Shown: positions 1 to 10,900 of the stretch, piece by piece
Layout of the letters: the number at the start of each line of letters is the position of its first letter
Position numbering within the stretch: the stretch's first letter is position 1
NCBI RefSeq assembly: GCF_030159255.1
Contig: NZ_BSCT01000006.1
Span: 62,001-126,000 of the forward strand
Source of the DNA: Bradyrhizobium sp. SSBR45G
Lineage (GTDB): Bacteria; Pseudomonadota; Alphaproteobacteria; Rhizobiales; Xanthobacteraceae
DNA: 64,000 bases
Direction of reading: 5' to 3'
Made by a program: the position numbers and the translations under genes
The notes under the pieces: generated by a model
Database searches by the model: none
Told to the model about the DNA's origin: nothing
Seen by the model: the letters and a program-made list of their open reading frames with translations, nothing else

Positions 1-269
1 GTTTCCTCGCTCAATACGGGACAGGGCTTTTGCTTGCCCAATGGGCTCAGCATGACGGCCACTATCCGGTCATCGCGTATCAAGTCGTATTCGGCGTGAA
101 CGTGGCTCTTCAGTTACTCGCATTAATTTGGTCCGCTTTCGGTAAACCGCACCAAGCTGAGATTGCCTCATCGCTGTCAGGCAGGGGCATGAGACAAGAA
201 CAGCGGACGACGTGCACTGCAGAGCCCGTTGTCGAGATTGCCTTTCATCACGTTCGTCACGATTGGTGA
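1..269 (+). CDS. MFS transporter, C-terminal end (5' partial)
   Basis: The reading frame is open from the first base (codon phase starting at base 3) and stops with TGA at 267-269. The visible 88 residues begin FLAQYGTGLLL, followed by a polar loop, a hydrophobic helix (about 20 residues, ALQLLALIWSAF) and a short polar tail. A Q-x-G-T-G-LLL-x-x-W segment before a last membrane helix is typical of the end of major facilitator superfamily permeases. The substrate cannot be told. The polar tail after the helix is longer than usual, so the true end may have been altered. It runs in the same direction as the secretion genes but is separated from them by about 230 bp, so it is probably not part of that operon. 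Confidence 0.45.
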   Translation, partial: FLAQYGTGLLLAQWAQHDGHYPVIAYQVVFGVNVALQLLALIWSAFGKPHQAEIASSLSGRGMRQEQRTTCTAEPVVEIAFHHVRHDW

Positions 270-456
270 CACCGTGCGGACCATTTTATCATTGATCGAA
301 CGGGCGGCCTCGAAAGCTGAGGCCCGACTGCTGGTGCGCGCGTTCGGATATTTCCGTGCTCTGTTGCAATCACAGGCACGCAAAATTGTTGCTGAATTGA
401 AACATCCGTAAAATTACGGAAAAGAGCCCGAGGCTGGACGTTGTCAGTCAATAGCT

Positions 457-473
457 CAATATGCATCATATTG
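457..473. promoter_or_regulatory. Inverted repeat upstream of the T1SS operon
   Basis: A perfect 7-bp inverted repeat with a 3-bp spacer, CAATATG-CAT-CATATTG, lies 29 bp before the ATG of the exporter gene. A TATAAG hexamer at 483-488 could be a -10 element, which would put the palindrome over the -35 region. This is the expected place for a repressor or activator site. The binding protein is unknown. Confidence 0.4.
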
Positions 474-502
474 CCGCACAACTATAAGTAGTTTTGTGGA
501 TA

Positions 503-2629
503 ATGCACGCAGCGCGAAAGAACACGGGGCTCGACTGCCTGACATTGCTGCTGCGGTTCCATCAGGTCGCCGTCGATCCGGCGCAGATTGCCCACCAGCT
601 TGCGGGCGAGCCGGTCGATGTGACTGCGATGCTTCGCTGCGCCAAGCAGTTGAAGCTGAAGGCGCGCGCGGTCAGGCAGACATGGCATGGCCTCGCCAAG
701 CTGCCGCTGCCGGCCATCGCCGCGCGGGCTGATGGCACGTTCGTCATCCTCGGTCAGGTCGCCGCCGATGCAGCGCTGATCCAGGATCCGCAGGTGAACC
801 GGCCGCAGAGCCTCAAGCGCGCCGAGTTCGAAGCCAACTGGACCGGCACGGTGGTGCTGATGGCGCGCCGTGCCTCGCTCACGGATCTCGCGCGGCGCTT
901 CGACATCACCTGGTTCCTGCAGGCGATGCACAAATATCGCCGGCTGCTCGGCGAGGTGCTGCTGGCGTCGTTCTTCCTGCAGCTGTTCGGGCTGGTGACG
1001 CCGCTGTTCTTCCAGGTCGTCACCGACAAGGTGCTGACGCATCGCGGCTACACCACGCTGGACGTGCTGGTGTTCGGTCTCGTCACCGTCACCATCTTCG
1101 AGACCGTGCTCGGCGGCTTGCGCACCTACGTCTTCTCCCACACCACCAACCGCATCGATGTCGAGCTCGGCGCACGCCTGTTCCGGCATCTGATCGCGTT
1201 GCCGATCGCCTATTTCGAGGCGCGGCGCGCCGGCGATTCTGTGGCGCGTGTACGCGAGCTCGAGAACATCCGGAACTTCATCACTAGCTCGGCGCTCACG
1301 CTGGTGATCGATCTCGCCTTCACCTTCGTCTTCCTCGGGGTGATGTTTTACTACTCGCCGTTCCTCTCCTGGATCGTGGTCGGCTCGTTCCCGTTCTACA
1401 TTGCGCTGTCAGCTGGCGTGACGCCCATCTTCAAGAAGCGGCTCGACGTCAAGTTCGACCGCGGCGCCGAGAATCAGGCCTTCCTGGTCGAGACCGTCAC
1501 CGCGATCCAGACCCTGAAGGCGATGGCGATCGAGCCGCAGATGCAGCGGCGCTGGGAGGAACAGCTCGCCGGTTACGTCGGCGCCAGCTTCGACGTGCTG
1601 TCGCTCGGCAATTGGGCCAGCCAGTCGGTGCAGTTCATCAGCAAGATCGTCACCGCGCTGACATTGTATTTCGGGGCGCATCTGGTGATCGAGGGCAGCC
1701 TCACGGTCGGCGAGCTCATCGCCTTCAACATGCTCGCGGGGCGCGTCGCGCAGCCGGTGCTGCGGCTGGCGCAGCTGTGGCAGGATTTTCATCAGGCGCG
1801 GCTGTCGGTGGCGCGGCTCGGCGACATCCTCAACACCACGCCGGAGCCGGCCTTCAATCCCGGCCGTGCCGCGCTGCCGCCGGTGCGCGGCGAGGTCGTG
1901 TTCGATCACGTCCATTTCCGCTACCGCGTCGACGGGCCGCTGGCGCTGCACGATGTCAGCCTGAAGGTGCCGGTGGGGCAGGTGGTCGGCATCGTCGGGC
2001 CGTCGGGGTCGGGGAAGTCGACACTTACAAAACTGATCCAGCGGCTCTATGTGCCGGAGGGCGGCCGCATCCTGATCGACGGCGTCGATCTCACGGTGGC
2101 CGACGTCACCTGGCTGCGGCGGCAGATCGGCGCGGTGCTGCAGGAGAACGTGCTGTTCAACCGCTCGATCCGCGACAACATCGCGCTTGCCGATCCCGGC
2201 ATGGCGATGGAGCGGGTGATTCAGGCTGCCGAGCTCGCCGGCGCCCATGAGTTCATCCTCGGCCTGCCGGACGGCTATGACACCATGGTCGGCGAGCGCG
2301 GCGCCAGCCTGTCCGGCGGCCAGCGCCAGCGCATCGCGATCGCGCGCGCGCTGGTCACCAATCCGCGCATTCTGATCTTCGACGAGGCGACCTCGGCGCT
2401 CGACTATGAGAGCGAGAACATCATCCAGCGCAACATGCGCAAGATCTGCGCCGGGCGCACCGTGTTCATCATCGCGCACCGGCTGTCAGCGGTGCGCAAT
2501 GCCGACCGCATCCTCACCATCGAGAATGGCCGCCTCGTCGAGGACGGCACCCATGACGAACTGATCAAGCGGGCCGGGCGCTATGCGTCGCTGCACCAGA
2601 TCCAGGCGGGGCTCCATGTCGTCGGCTGA
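503..2629 (+). CDS. Type I secretion ABC exporter, HlyB-like
   Basis: This is a 708-residue half-transporter that energises one-step export of RTX-type proteins from cytoplasm to exterior. Domains in order are: a C39-peptidase-like domain (about 1-130), a six-helix membrane domain (about 150-430), and a nucleotide-binding domain with Walker A GPSGSGKST near 500, signature LSGGQ near 603 and Walker B ILIFDEATSALD near 623. The N-terminus reads NTGLDCL where C39 peptidases have the catalytic Cys-Gly motif. Thr8 replaces that Cys, so the domain should not cleave leader peptides, as in HlyB. The sequence follows E. coli HlyB closely through the membrane domain (FFQVV-DKVL-HRG, SRIDVELGA-like segments). 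An in-frame TTG at 494 is an alternative start. The stop overlaps the next gene by 14 bp. No TolC-type outer-membrane gene is in the window. Confidence 0.93.
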   Translation: MHAARKNTGLDCLTLLLRFHQVAVDPAQIAHQLAGEPVDVTAMLRCAKQLKLKARAVRQTWHGLAKLPLPAIAARADGTFVILGQVAADAALIQDPQVNRPQSLKRAEFEANWTGTVVLMARRASLTDLARRFDITWFLQAMHKYRRLLGEVLLASFFLQLFGLVTPLFFQVVTDKVLTHRGYTTLDVLVFGLVTVTIFETVLGGLRTYVFSHTTNRIDVELGARLFRHLIALPIAYFEARRAGDSVARVRELENIRNFITSSALTLVIDLAFTFVFLGVMFYYSPFLSWIVVGSFPFYIALSAGVTPIFKKRLDVKFDRGAENQAFLVETVTAIQTLKAMAIEPQMQRRWEEQLAGYVGASFDVLSLGNWASQSVQFISKIVTALTLYFGAHLVIEGSLTVGELIAFNMLAGRVAQPVLRLAQLWQDFHQARLSVARLGDILNTTPEPAFNPGRAALPPVRGEVVFDHVHFRYRVDGPLALHDVSLKVPVGQVVGIVGPSGSGKSTLTKLIQRLYVPEGGRILIDGVDLTVADVTWLRRQIGAVLQENVLFNRSIRDNIALADPGMAMERVIQAAELAGAHEFILGLPDGYDTMVGERGASLSGGQRQRIAIARALVTNPRILIFDEATSALDYESENIIQRNMRKICAGRTVFIIAHRLSAVRNADRILTIENGRLVEDGTHDELIKRAGRYASLHQIQAGLHVVG

Positions 2630-4070
2630 GGCCAAGCGCCAGGACAACGCGCCGATCTCGCTCGACGCGCGACGCGGTCGCCGCAACGATGCGCGCGAGT
2701 TCCTGCCGGCGGCATTGGAGATCGTGGAGACGCCGGCCTCGCGCGCGGGGCGCGCGATCGCCGGCACCATCATGCTGTTCTTCGTCATCGTAATCGGCTG
2801 GTCGATCGTCGGTCACGTCGACATCATCGCCGCGGCGCAAGGCAAGATCGTGCCGACCGGGCGGACAAAGACGATCCAGCCGCTGGAGGCTGGCGTGGTC
2901 GCCGCCATCCACGTCCAGGACGGCGACAAGGTTCGTAACGGCGACCTGCTGGTCGAGCTCGACCACACGGTGACCGCAGCCGAACGCCGCCGCGTCGCCC
3001 AGGGCCTGATGCAGGCGAAGCTCGATGTTGCCAGGCTCAGCGTGCTTCGCGCCAGCTTTGCTGATCTTGCCGAGCTGCGGCCGCTCGCGGTGCCCGAGGG
3101 CGCGTCGCCGACCGATGTGGCGCGCACCCGGGCCGCGCTGCAGGCCCAGGCCGCCGAGCAGCAGTCGAAGCTCGCCTCCAATCTGCAGCAGATCGCGCAG
3201 AAGCGCGCCGAGGCGCAGTCGATCGAGGCCGCGATCGCCAAGATCGACGCGACGCTGCCGTTCCTGCAAGAGACCGCCGACATCCGCCGCAACGCCAAGG
3301 AGATCCAGTACGGCAACCAGATCGCCTTCATCGACGCGCAGTCACGGCTGATCGACCAGCAGAGCGAGCGCATCGTGCAGACGCGGCGCCTCGTCGAGAT
3401 CGAGGCCGCGCGGCTGGCGCTAGAGCAACAGCTCGCGCAGACCCGCTCCGGCTTCGAGCGCCAGGTGCTGGCCGATCTCACCGACGCCGAGAAGAAGGCC
3501 GAGGAGCTGACGCAGGACCTCGTCAAGGCCGAACGCAAGATCGCCGAGCAGGTGCTGCGCGCGCCGATCGACGGCACCGTGCAGCAGCTCGCGCTGCACA
3601 CCGTCGGCGGCGTCGTCACGCCGGCGCAACAGCTGATGCTCATCGTGCCCGCCGACAGCCAGCTCGAGGCCGAAGCCATGATCTCCAATCGCGACATCGG
3701 CTTCGTCAATGTCGGGCAATCAGCCGAGATCAAGATCGACACCTTCAACTTCACCCGCTACGGCCTCGTCCACGGCAAGGTGCTCAGCGTCTCGCAGGAT
3801 TCCATCGTCCGCGAGAAACCCGCGGACAAACAGAATGGTGGCAAGACGGCCGGGGCGCCGTCGGAGACCAGCGAGCCCGCGGGCCAGGAGTTCATCTACT
3901 CGGCGCGGGTGTCGCTCGATGAGAAGCAGATGCAGGTCGAGGACAAGATGGTCGCGCTGGCGCCCGGCATGGCGGTGACGGTGGAGATCAAGACCGGCAC
4001 GCGGCGGATCATCGAATACGTGATGTCGCCGCTGTTGCGATATCGGCAGGAAAGTTTGAGGGAGAGATGA
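2616..4070 (+). CDS. HlyD-family membrane fusion protein of the type I secretion system
   Basis: A 484-residue periplasmic adaptor that would link the ABC exporter to an outer-membrane TolC-type channel. It has a short cytoplasmic N-terminus, one membrane helix at about 46-66, a split lipoyl/barrel-sandwich domain (GRTKTIQPLEAGVV and later RAPIDGTVQQL), and a long alpha-helical coiled-coil hairpin between about 130 and 310. The C-terminal beta region contains ALAPGMAVTVEI, characteristic of HlyD/PrtE-type adaptors. The ATG at 2616 lies inside the end of the exporter gene, with a GGCGGGG stretch just upstream, so the two are translationally coupled. An insert rich in Lys, Gly and Ser near 400-420 is probably a flexible loop. 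The length is normal for the family. Confidence 0.93.
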   Translation: MSSAEAKRQDNAPISLDARRGRRNDAREFLPAALEIVETPASRAGRAIAGTIMLFFVIVIGWSIVGHVDIIAAAQGKIVPTGRTKTIQPLEAGVVAAIHVQDGDKVRNGDLLVELDHTVTAAERRRVAQGLMQAKLDVARLSVLRASFADLAELRPLAVPEGASPTDVARTRAALQAQAAEQQSKLASNLQQIAQKRAEAQSIEAAIAKIDATLPFLQETADIRRNAKEIQYGNQIAFIDAQSRLIDQQSERIVQTRRLVEIEAARLALEQQLAQTRSGFERQVLADLTDAEKKAEELTQDLVKAERKIAEQVLRAPIDGTVQQLALHTVGGVVTPAQQLMLIVPADSQLEAEAMISNRDIGFVNVGQSAEIKIDTFNFTRYGLVHGKVLSVSQDSIVREKPADKQNGGKTAGAPSETSEPAGQEFIYSARVSLDEKQMQVEDKMVALAPGMAVTVEIKTGTRRIIEYVMSPLLRYRQESLRER

Positions 4071-4969
4071 TGTTGAAAATCCCAAATAAATTCTCTGCAA
4101 GAGCGGTTGGAGTTCATTGGGTCACCAGGACCCGCCTCCAAATGCGGACCATCGATCACGCCACAAGCCGCCATTGTGTGAAGCGACCAGCCGTGATCGG
4201 GACGGCGGCGATGTTGGCAGTTGCTTGGACGATGCTTGGGAATGGTAGCGTCGCCGCGCAGGGTGGCACGAAGCTAATTGAAGCCTATTCGGCCAACGAT
4301 CGTCCGCCAGACTTCTACTCAGTTGTTTCGGCTCATGATACCCCTGCATGCGAGTCGATTTTGGCCTCGCTAAACAAAGAATACCGCATCAAAGACGAGA
4401 CGCTCGACACCAACCCGCGCGCAAGCGTGGAAGCAGATCTCCTCCTCTCATCTGACATTCAGATTCCGTGGGAGCGAAAGTTGGTCCAACAACCCGATGG
4501 AGGGGGCGACGATCTGACTTCTTTGGACTTCGCGCAGGTTCACTTGGGGTCTCGGACGTTGAGCATGATCAGAAGAGGGTTTACGAAATTTGTCCCCGAG
4601 GTGGGGGCGAGGTTAGAGATCAGCAGGTTGTGGCTCTCTTCCGCATTGCGACTATCCTTGCCGTCAGATCGTCCGCTTGCGGTGGATGAAGTGCCGCTCG
4701 CTGGCGCGAGTGAGGCTCAGTTAGACGCCAAGGTGCTGAAGAGCATGGACGATGGGCCGGACATATTACTGAAGTTCGGTGAGGCGCCAGCCGGCTCAAA
4801 TCTCTTCAACGTCGTGTCCGTGAGAGGCGATCTCTATCTCTTAGTCGTGGACGCGATTCAGGCGGGTACGGCGGTACAGAGGACCCTCGAAGGAGTCGTC
4901 GATCTTTTCGTGCTGCGACTGGCTTCCGAAGACCAAGTTCGCACAGTATGTCATTTTCGCAGCAAATAG
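4067..4969 (+). CDS. Unrecognised exported or membrane-anchored protein between T1SS and giant protein genes
   Basis: A 300-residue protein I do not recognise. Its start overlaps the stop of the fusion-protein gene by 4 bp (ATGA), and its own stop is 9 bp before the giant-protein gene, so it sits inside the operon. A basic N-terminal stretch is followed by a hydrophobic segment at about 43-65 ending in a VAAQ-like site, which suggests Sec export or an N-terminal anchor after an unusually long n-region. An internal ATG at 4142 would give a more normal signal peptide. The mature part is mostly soluble with one pair of cysteines (CES and VCHF). Its position next to a secreted protein with a lysozyme-like domain makes an immunity, chaperone or export-accessory role possible, but this is inference from context only. 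The coding is less GC-rich than in the flanks. Confidence 0.7.
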   Translation: MMLKIPNKFSARAVGVHWVTRTRLQMRTIDHATSRHCVKRPAVIGTAAMLAVAWTMLGNGSVAAQGGTKLIEAYSANDRPPDFYSVVSAHDTPACESILASLNKEYRIKDETLDTNPRASVEADLLLSSDIQIPWERKLVQQPDGGGDDLTSLDFAQVHLGSRTLSMIRRGFTKFVPEVGARLEISRLWLSSALRLSLPSDRPLAVDEVPLAGASEAQLDAKVLKSMDDGPDILLKFGEAPAGSNLFNVVSVRGDLYLLVVDAIQAGTAVQRTLEGVVDLFVLRLASEDQVRTVCHFRSK

Positions 4970-4978
4970 GACTCAGTC

Positions 4979-7900
4979 ATGCCGATCGATAAATTGCACG
5001 TGCTGTCAGGGCAGCAGTATGTGGCCGAACGTGACCAATTTATTGCCCGACAAGAAAACCCACCACTGTTCAATCGCGGAACGAACGCCGGTATTCACAA
5101 CGGCGGAGGCACGGCTTTGCGGCCGTTGCCGACAATCGGGTATGGCTACGATCTCACTCAGCATAACTTCAATGAGATTAGCACCTATCTGACACACGCG
5201 CTCGGCGGGCAGCAGGCCTTGACTGCCGACCAAGTGGCGGGCTTAGACATAATCAGACAGTGGAAGAGCGGTCTCTTCACCACCGTCGATTTTATGCAGA
5301 TGGTTCAGGGTACGTTCGGCACGGCGGCTCAGATAACTGCGGTGCAAAGCCTTACCCTCACCCAGAGTCAAGCCACAACTCTTCTGGATGACACTCTTGA
5401 TGGTTTTGGAGGATTTTCGGGGTTTGAGGCAACTCTCACTAGAGTCCTAACGAATAAGGCTGGTGGCGACATTGCTCAGTCAAAGGAGCGGGTTGCTCTC
5501 CTGGATGCACTGTATGTAGGACTCTTTCGTAATCCAACGCACGGACCAACACTACCAGCCGCTTTGTCAAATGCAGATCCAGCTATAGCACGAGCTCAGG
5601 CTTGGCTTTTCCTTGAATACTACACATTGAATGCTCCGAATCAGTATCGTCGAGCGATCGAGGCCGCGGAATTTGGCGTTGCCGGAGACAATGCCAGTCT
5701 GGTGGACATCGAGAAAATCGCTGGAGTTGTGTATGATCCGGTGAACTACGACTACATAAAGGCCAACGGCCTAGATCGCCCTATAACTGGGCAAAGAGCC
5801 GGGGTGCCGCTGCAGGCTGCAATGCAGCCCCTGATCCAGCGATTGCAACAGGAGCTGACACTTAATCAAGTAGTTGATTATGTCGAGGTGGGAAGAGCTG
5901 GTGTTGATGGTGTTCTGACCGCGCGGCAGCTTTCGCAGGCGTTAGGTGGTCCTGTCGGCAGGCCGACCAACAATCTTATGATAGGTCTGGATGGCAACGA
6001 TACCCTGACTGCCGGCCAGGGGCACGATGTCCTCTATGGCGGAGGCGGCAATGACACCCTTATCGCGAACGTTGTAGCCAATGGAGGTCAAGTTGGCACG
6101 CTAGTCGGCGGAGCGTTTGATCCGACAGCACCTACGGCGCAACGAACTGGGCATGATATGCTCTATGCGGGTATCGGCTCTAATGTCTTGATCGGAGATG
6201 ACAACGAGGCAACGTTCTCTGTTGACGCGAATCGGTTTCCGCAAGGCTACAATATCATCTGGGGCGATAGCATTGGTCTCGATACCTACAATTTCGTTGG
6301 CAACAATCTTGTCTACCTTGTGAACATTTCTGGCCCAAGCCTCCAAAGCGTCCAGCAGTACGCGTCCAGCCCAGGTGCCTTCTCAAATTTCTTCGCGACT
6401 CTGACCGGGTTTGCTCCGGGAGCTCTCGGAGAATCCGCTACCATCATTATCAATCCGAATGCCAATGACACGCTCAACCTAAACGGAACCTCCCTGTCGG
6501 CCGGGCGATATATGCGAACACAGCCGGCCCCGGGAGACAAAGCTCTGCTCGTGGTCGGCGACAATCAGAACTATTCTCCGTCGAGCTTTGACGGCATGGT
6601 GGTGGCAGTTGGCGCTGGCGATACGATTGATCAGTCAGCAACAAATTCATCACGGACACGTGTACTCGTTGCTAACCATGGCTCGGGAGGTGGCTCTAAC
6701 ACACTTGTTGCTGGTTCAGCCAACAGCATCATGATCAGCGACGGAGTCGATACCACGTTCAATATCGACGCAGAAAAAAATCCAAATGCAGTCACTGTCA
6801 TATGGGCCAATGGCGGCAATGATACATACAACTTCAGGGGACATAACTACGTCTTTATGGTGGATGATCCGAATGCGACACTGCAGAGTGTCGAGAATTT
6901 GGATGTTAACGCACTTGCGTCGGCTGTGTCGACAAAGGAGGGTATCAGTGCTGATCCCGGCAGTGCGGTTACGATAATCATCAGCCCGTTGAAGAACGGC
7001 CATTTGAATGTTGGCGGCGTGTTGGGTGGCGGTGCAAGTTACGCTCCAATATATACCTATAACTACCAGCCACAGAGCGCTGGGGATGTCGCCAATGGGT
7101 ATACGCTCTACGGCTATCGAAACGGCGGGCTCAACTACTACCCATCATTCGACGCGTATGCACCACAGCTTCAAAACGAAATCTACGTTGGTACCCAGGC
7201 AGGTTACGATTCGGCGAACTTGATTGGTTTCGTCAATGGTGACCTTGGCGTCACCATTTCTGGCGACGGGCCCTTTATGACCTCGTACCCTTGGCCCAGC
7301 TCCGACTATCAGGCGATTCAACCAGCGTTCTTTTCAGTTGCCTCCTCGCCGCAGATCGACTTGCGACAGTACCAGAGTTCGCCGATCGGGGCGGCAAGTC
7401 TCTTTGTGGAGGCAGCTGGAGGTAGCTCCGCTGTAGCCAATGCTTCAGGTGAAGTGGTCTCTCTCAGCGCAACCAGCGTCACGGACGTGGCGACGCTTCT
7501 CTCGTCAAACACTAGTGATACGCTAGTCTCCATCAATGCGGCCGTGGCCGTTGGCAGCAACGACACTTTGATTGGCGGGACCGGAATTCAGACTCTGCAG
7601 TCGGTTGGATCCTTCAATAGCCTTTTGGCCGGGCTCGGAGCCGATACGCTTGTGTCGGCTGGGACGAACGACACGCTCTTCGGTAACGGAGCGGGCAGTA
7701 CGTTGGATGGTAGTGGCGGCGTAACGACTGTTGCAGCGTACAATCTTGCAAACGTCGTCGTTGATTTGGCCGCTGGACTAGCCCAAGTCGGCGGTTCAGG
7801 AACAGATATTCTCGTCGGGATCTCGATAGCCGACGCGCTTGGCGCCTACGATACGCTGATTGCTGGTGGCGAGCATGAGACGCTGATCGCGGCGGGATAC

Positions 7901-10900
7901 GCCGATACCCTTATTGGCAATGGGGGCGGGAGCCGCCTCGATACGAGCAGCGGGTCTTTGACGACAGTTGGATACATTCGTGACCAGGTCACGGTTAACC
8001 TTCAGGCTGGAACGGCTATCATCGGCGGCTCGGTAAGCGGAGATACACTTATCGGTGTTTCCGCTGTTTCTGCATATGGTAACGGCGATACGCTGCTCGG
8101 TGGAGCGACCACTACGACATTGTCGGCTCTCGGCAGCGCAGACGTTTTGGCTGGTGGAACGGGTGCGACGACGCTGATCAGTAACGGGCATTCAAACACT
8201 CTCTTGGGATCCGACGGTTCGACCGTCGCTCTCTACGCCATGGACGGTGTGACCGTCGATCTTGCGTCCGGGACTGCTGCTGCGACCAATGGCGTCGATA
8301 CGCTGATAGGCATCACAAATGTGGTCCTTTCCGGCAATCATAGTACGGCCCGCGCTGGCGTCGGACCTGACACGCTTTCTGCCATCGGGATAGCCGATGT
8401 CCTGATCGGTGGAGACGGCGCTGACACTCTTTTCTCCTGGACAACCCGGAACACGCTCGTCGCAGGAACTGGCGCTAACCTTCTGGAGACTGGAGGGTCT
8501 TTCGATACACTGATAGGTGCGGCCAGCGGAAATACTCTGATCTCCCTAGGGGCAAAAAATACCCTCATCGCCGGAGCAGGAGTCAATTCGCTCTCGACGC
8601 GGGGCTCCAACGATACGTTATTCGGTAACGGTGCAGGAAGTACTCTGGATGCTAGTGCTGGTCGCTCGGCTGTCGCGGCCTACTTGTTGGATAACGTGGC
8701 CATTGACGTGGCTGCGGGCACTGCGACCGTTAGCGGGTCTGGCGTCAGCGATACACTTCTGGGGTTCACGACGATTGCGGCGCTCGGAACTAACGATACG
8801 CTATACGACGGCAGCAACGGTTCGACGCTTTGTAGCAGCGCTGCAGGAAACACGTTGGTTGGCGGTGCGGGTCAAACTGTGGCGTCATATGCTGGCGATC
8901 ACGTGACAGTCGACCTTGGAGCTGGAACCGCCTCCTTGAATGGATCCGTGGCGAGGGACACGCTGATCGGCATCAAGGCCGGTATCCTTGCTGGATCGAA
9001 CGGAACTCTGTTAGGAGGCAGTGGGGACAACCTGCTATATTCCAGCGGTTCATCAAATACGCTAGTTGCCGGCACCGGAATAGATACACTGCTGTCGACC
9101 GGAACGGGCGATGTTCTGGTTGGGAACCTGCTTGGCAGCACGTTGCTGGGTAGCTATTCGCAGAATAGCAATCATCAGGGTGCGGTCGCTGCCTATTCCG
9201 CGAACGACATAACCATTGATCTGTCTGCGCAAACGGCGAAGCGCAACGGTGCAGGCGTTGGCGATCTTCTGGTTGCGATCAATACAGTCGGAGCATTCGG
9301 CAGCAACGACACCTTGATCGGCTCGTCAGGCTCAACCCTCATCAGCAATGCCGCCGGCAACACGCTTATCGCGCAAGCGAGTGATGTCACGGCGCTTTAT
9401 GAGCTCGATGGTGTCACGGTGGACCTGACTGAAGGAACTGTATCGGTTGGTGGTGCAAGTTCGTCGGACACGTTAGTCGGTGTCAGGGCGGCTACGGTTA
9501 CGGGTGTCAATGACACGCTAATTGGCGACGGAAGTGGCGATACCCTGACCACCGGAAATGCATCAGACCTCGTCATCTACGCAGCCGATAACGTCTCGGT
9601 CGATCTTAGAGCCGGAACAGCCGGCATAGTCGGGGCGTCGGTCCAGGACACACTGGTCGGGATCAGGAATGTCGAGGTTTTCGGCGCCGATGATTTGATC
9701 ACGGGTGGGATGGCCGCCGTCAAGATGACTGCTGCCGGTAGCCATGACACTCTGGTCGGAAATCTTGCCGGAAGCACTCTTCGAGCGGCGCAATCTGCGA
9801 CAGGAACTGTGGCGCTCTACAGCTTTGATGAAGTCACCGTCGACCTCGGCCTCGGTGTGGCCTCCAGCCCGCTCAGCAGCGCGAGCGATACGTTGATTGG
9901 GCTTACTGCCGTTGCACTTGCAGGCTCATACGGTACCCTGCTGGCTGGAACCAGCGCTGATACTCTAATCTCAACTGGATCGTTCAACTCCTTGGTAGGA
10001 GGGAGTGGTTCTAGCACTCTGTCGTCCAGCGGGTACAGGGACATCCTGGTAGCCGGCAGTGGCACGCAGTCCCTCGCTTCGCAGGGGGGTGGCAATACGC
10101 TGATTGCAGGCGGTGCGGCGGATCTGCTGACCTCAACTGGCATTGGCGATTCTCTTGTGGGGAACGGTCTCGGAAGCACCCTGAACGGGACTGGCGGTAG
10201 CGGTGTCGTCGCCGTCTATGCAATCGACAACGTCAAGGTTGATCTTCAGACGGGTAGAGCTGGCGTCAACGGCTCTGCAATAGTCGACACGTTGACCGAA
10301 ATTGCCAATGTCGTGGTCTTGGGTGCGCACGATACGATTGTCGCTGGAAGTAGTGCGAGTGTGCTGTCGTCTAGTGGATTCAATAATTCTCTGATAGGCG
10401 GAGATGGCGCCGATACGCTTTCAACCTCGGGCAACGGTGACACCTTGATTGCGGGGGGCGGTGACAACATTCTATCTTCTAGCGGTGCACAAAACATTCT
10501 GGTTGCCGGGAGCGGAACAGATGTTCTGTTTTCCAGCGGTACCAGCGATGTGCTGTTAGGAGGAAGCGGTTCGGATACGATTTGGTCGAGTGGAACGGGA
10601 AACACATTGATCGCTGGGAGTGGCGTCGATACGCTATCATCGGTCGGGACCGGAGACACGCTGCTCGGTAACGGTCTTGGAAGCACGCTCGACGGCTCCA
10701 GCGGCGTTGACGTGGTTGCCGCGTACGCGGTGAACAACGTTACGGTCGATCTCACGACGGGACGCGCGACAGTCGCTGGTTCGGCTGTGTCGGACACGCT
10801 CGTTGGAATAAATTCCGTCTTGCTGTTGGGTGGCCATGACGCCCTGATCGGCGGAACGAATGCTACGACGTTCTACAGCAATGGCGCTGCCAATACTCTC

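Noticed and set aside
229-411. 60-codon plus-strand open frame before the T1SS operon
   Set aside because: It needs a TTG start, overlaps the MFS tail, has no ribosome site and no motif I recognise.
482-1189. Long minus-strand open frame opposite the ABC exporter
   Set aside because: It is the complement of a strongly recognised HlyB-like gene; composition is Arg/His/Gln-rich, typical of an antisense shadow.
1409-2479. 356-codon minus-strand open frame
   Set aside because: It lies opposite the nucleotide-binding domain of the exporter and shows no motif; a GC-rich shadow.
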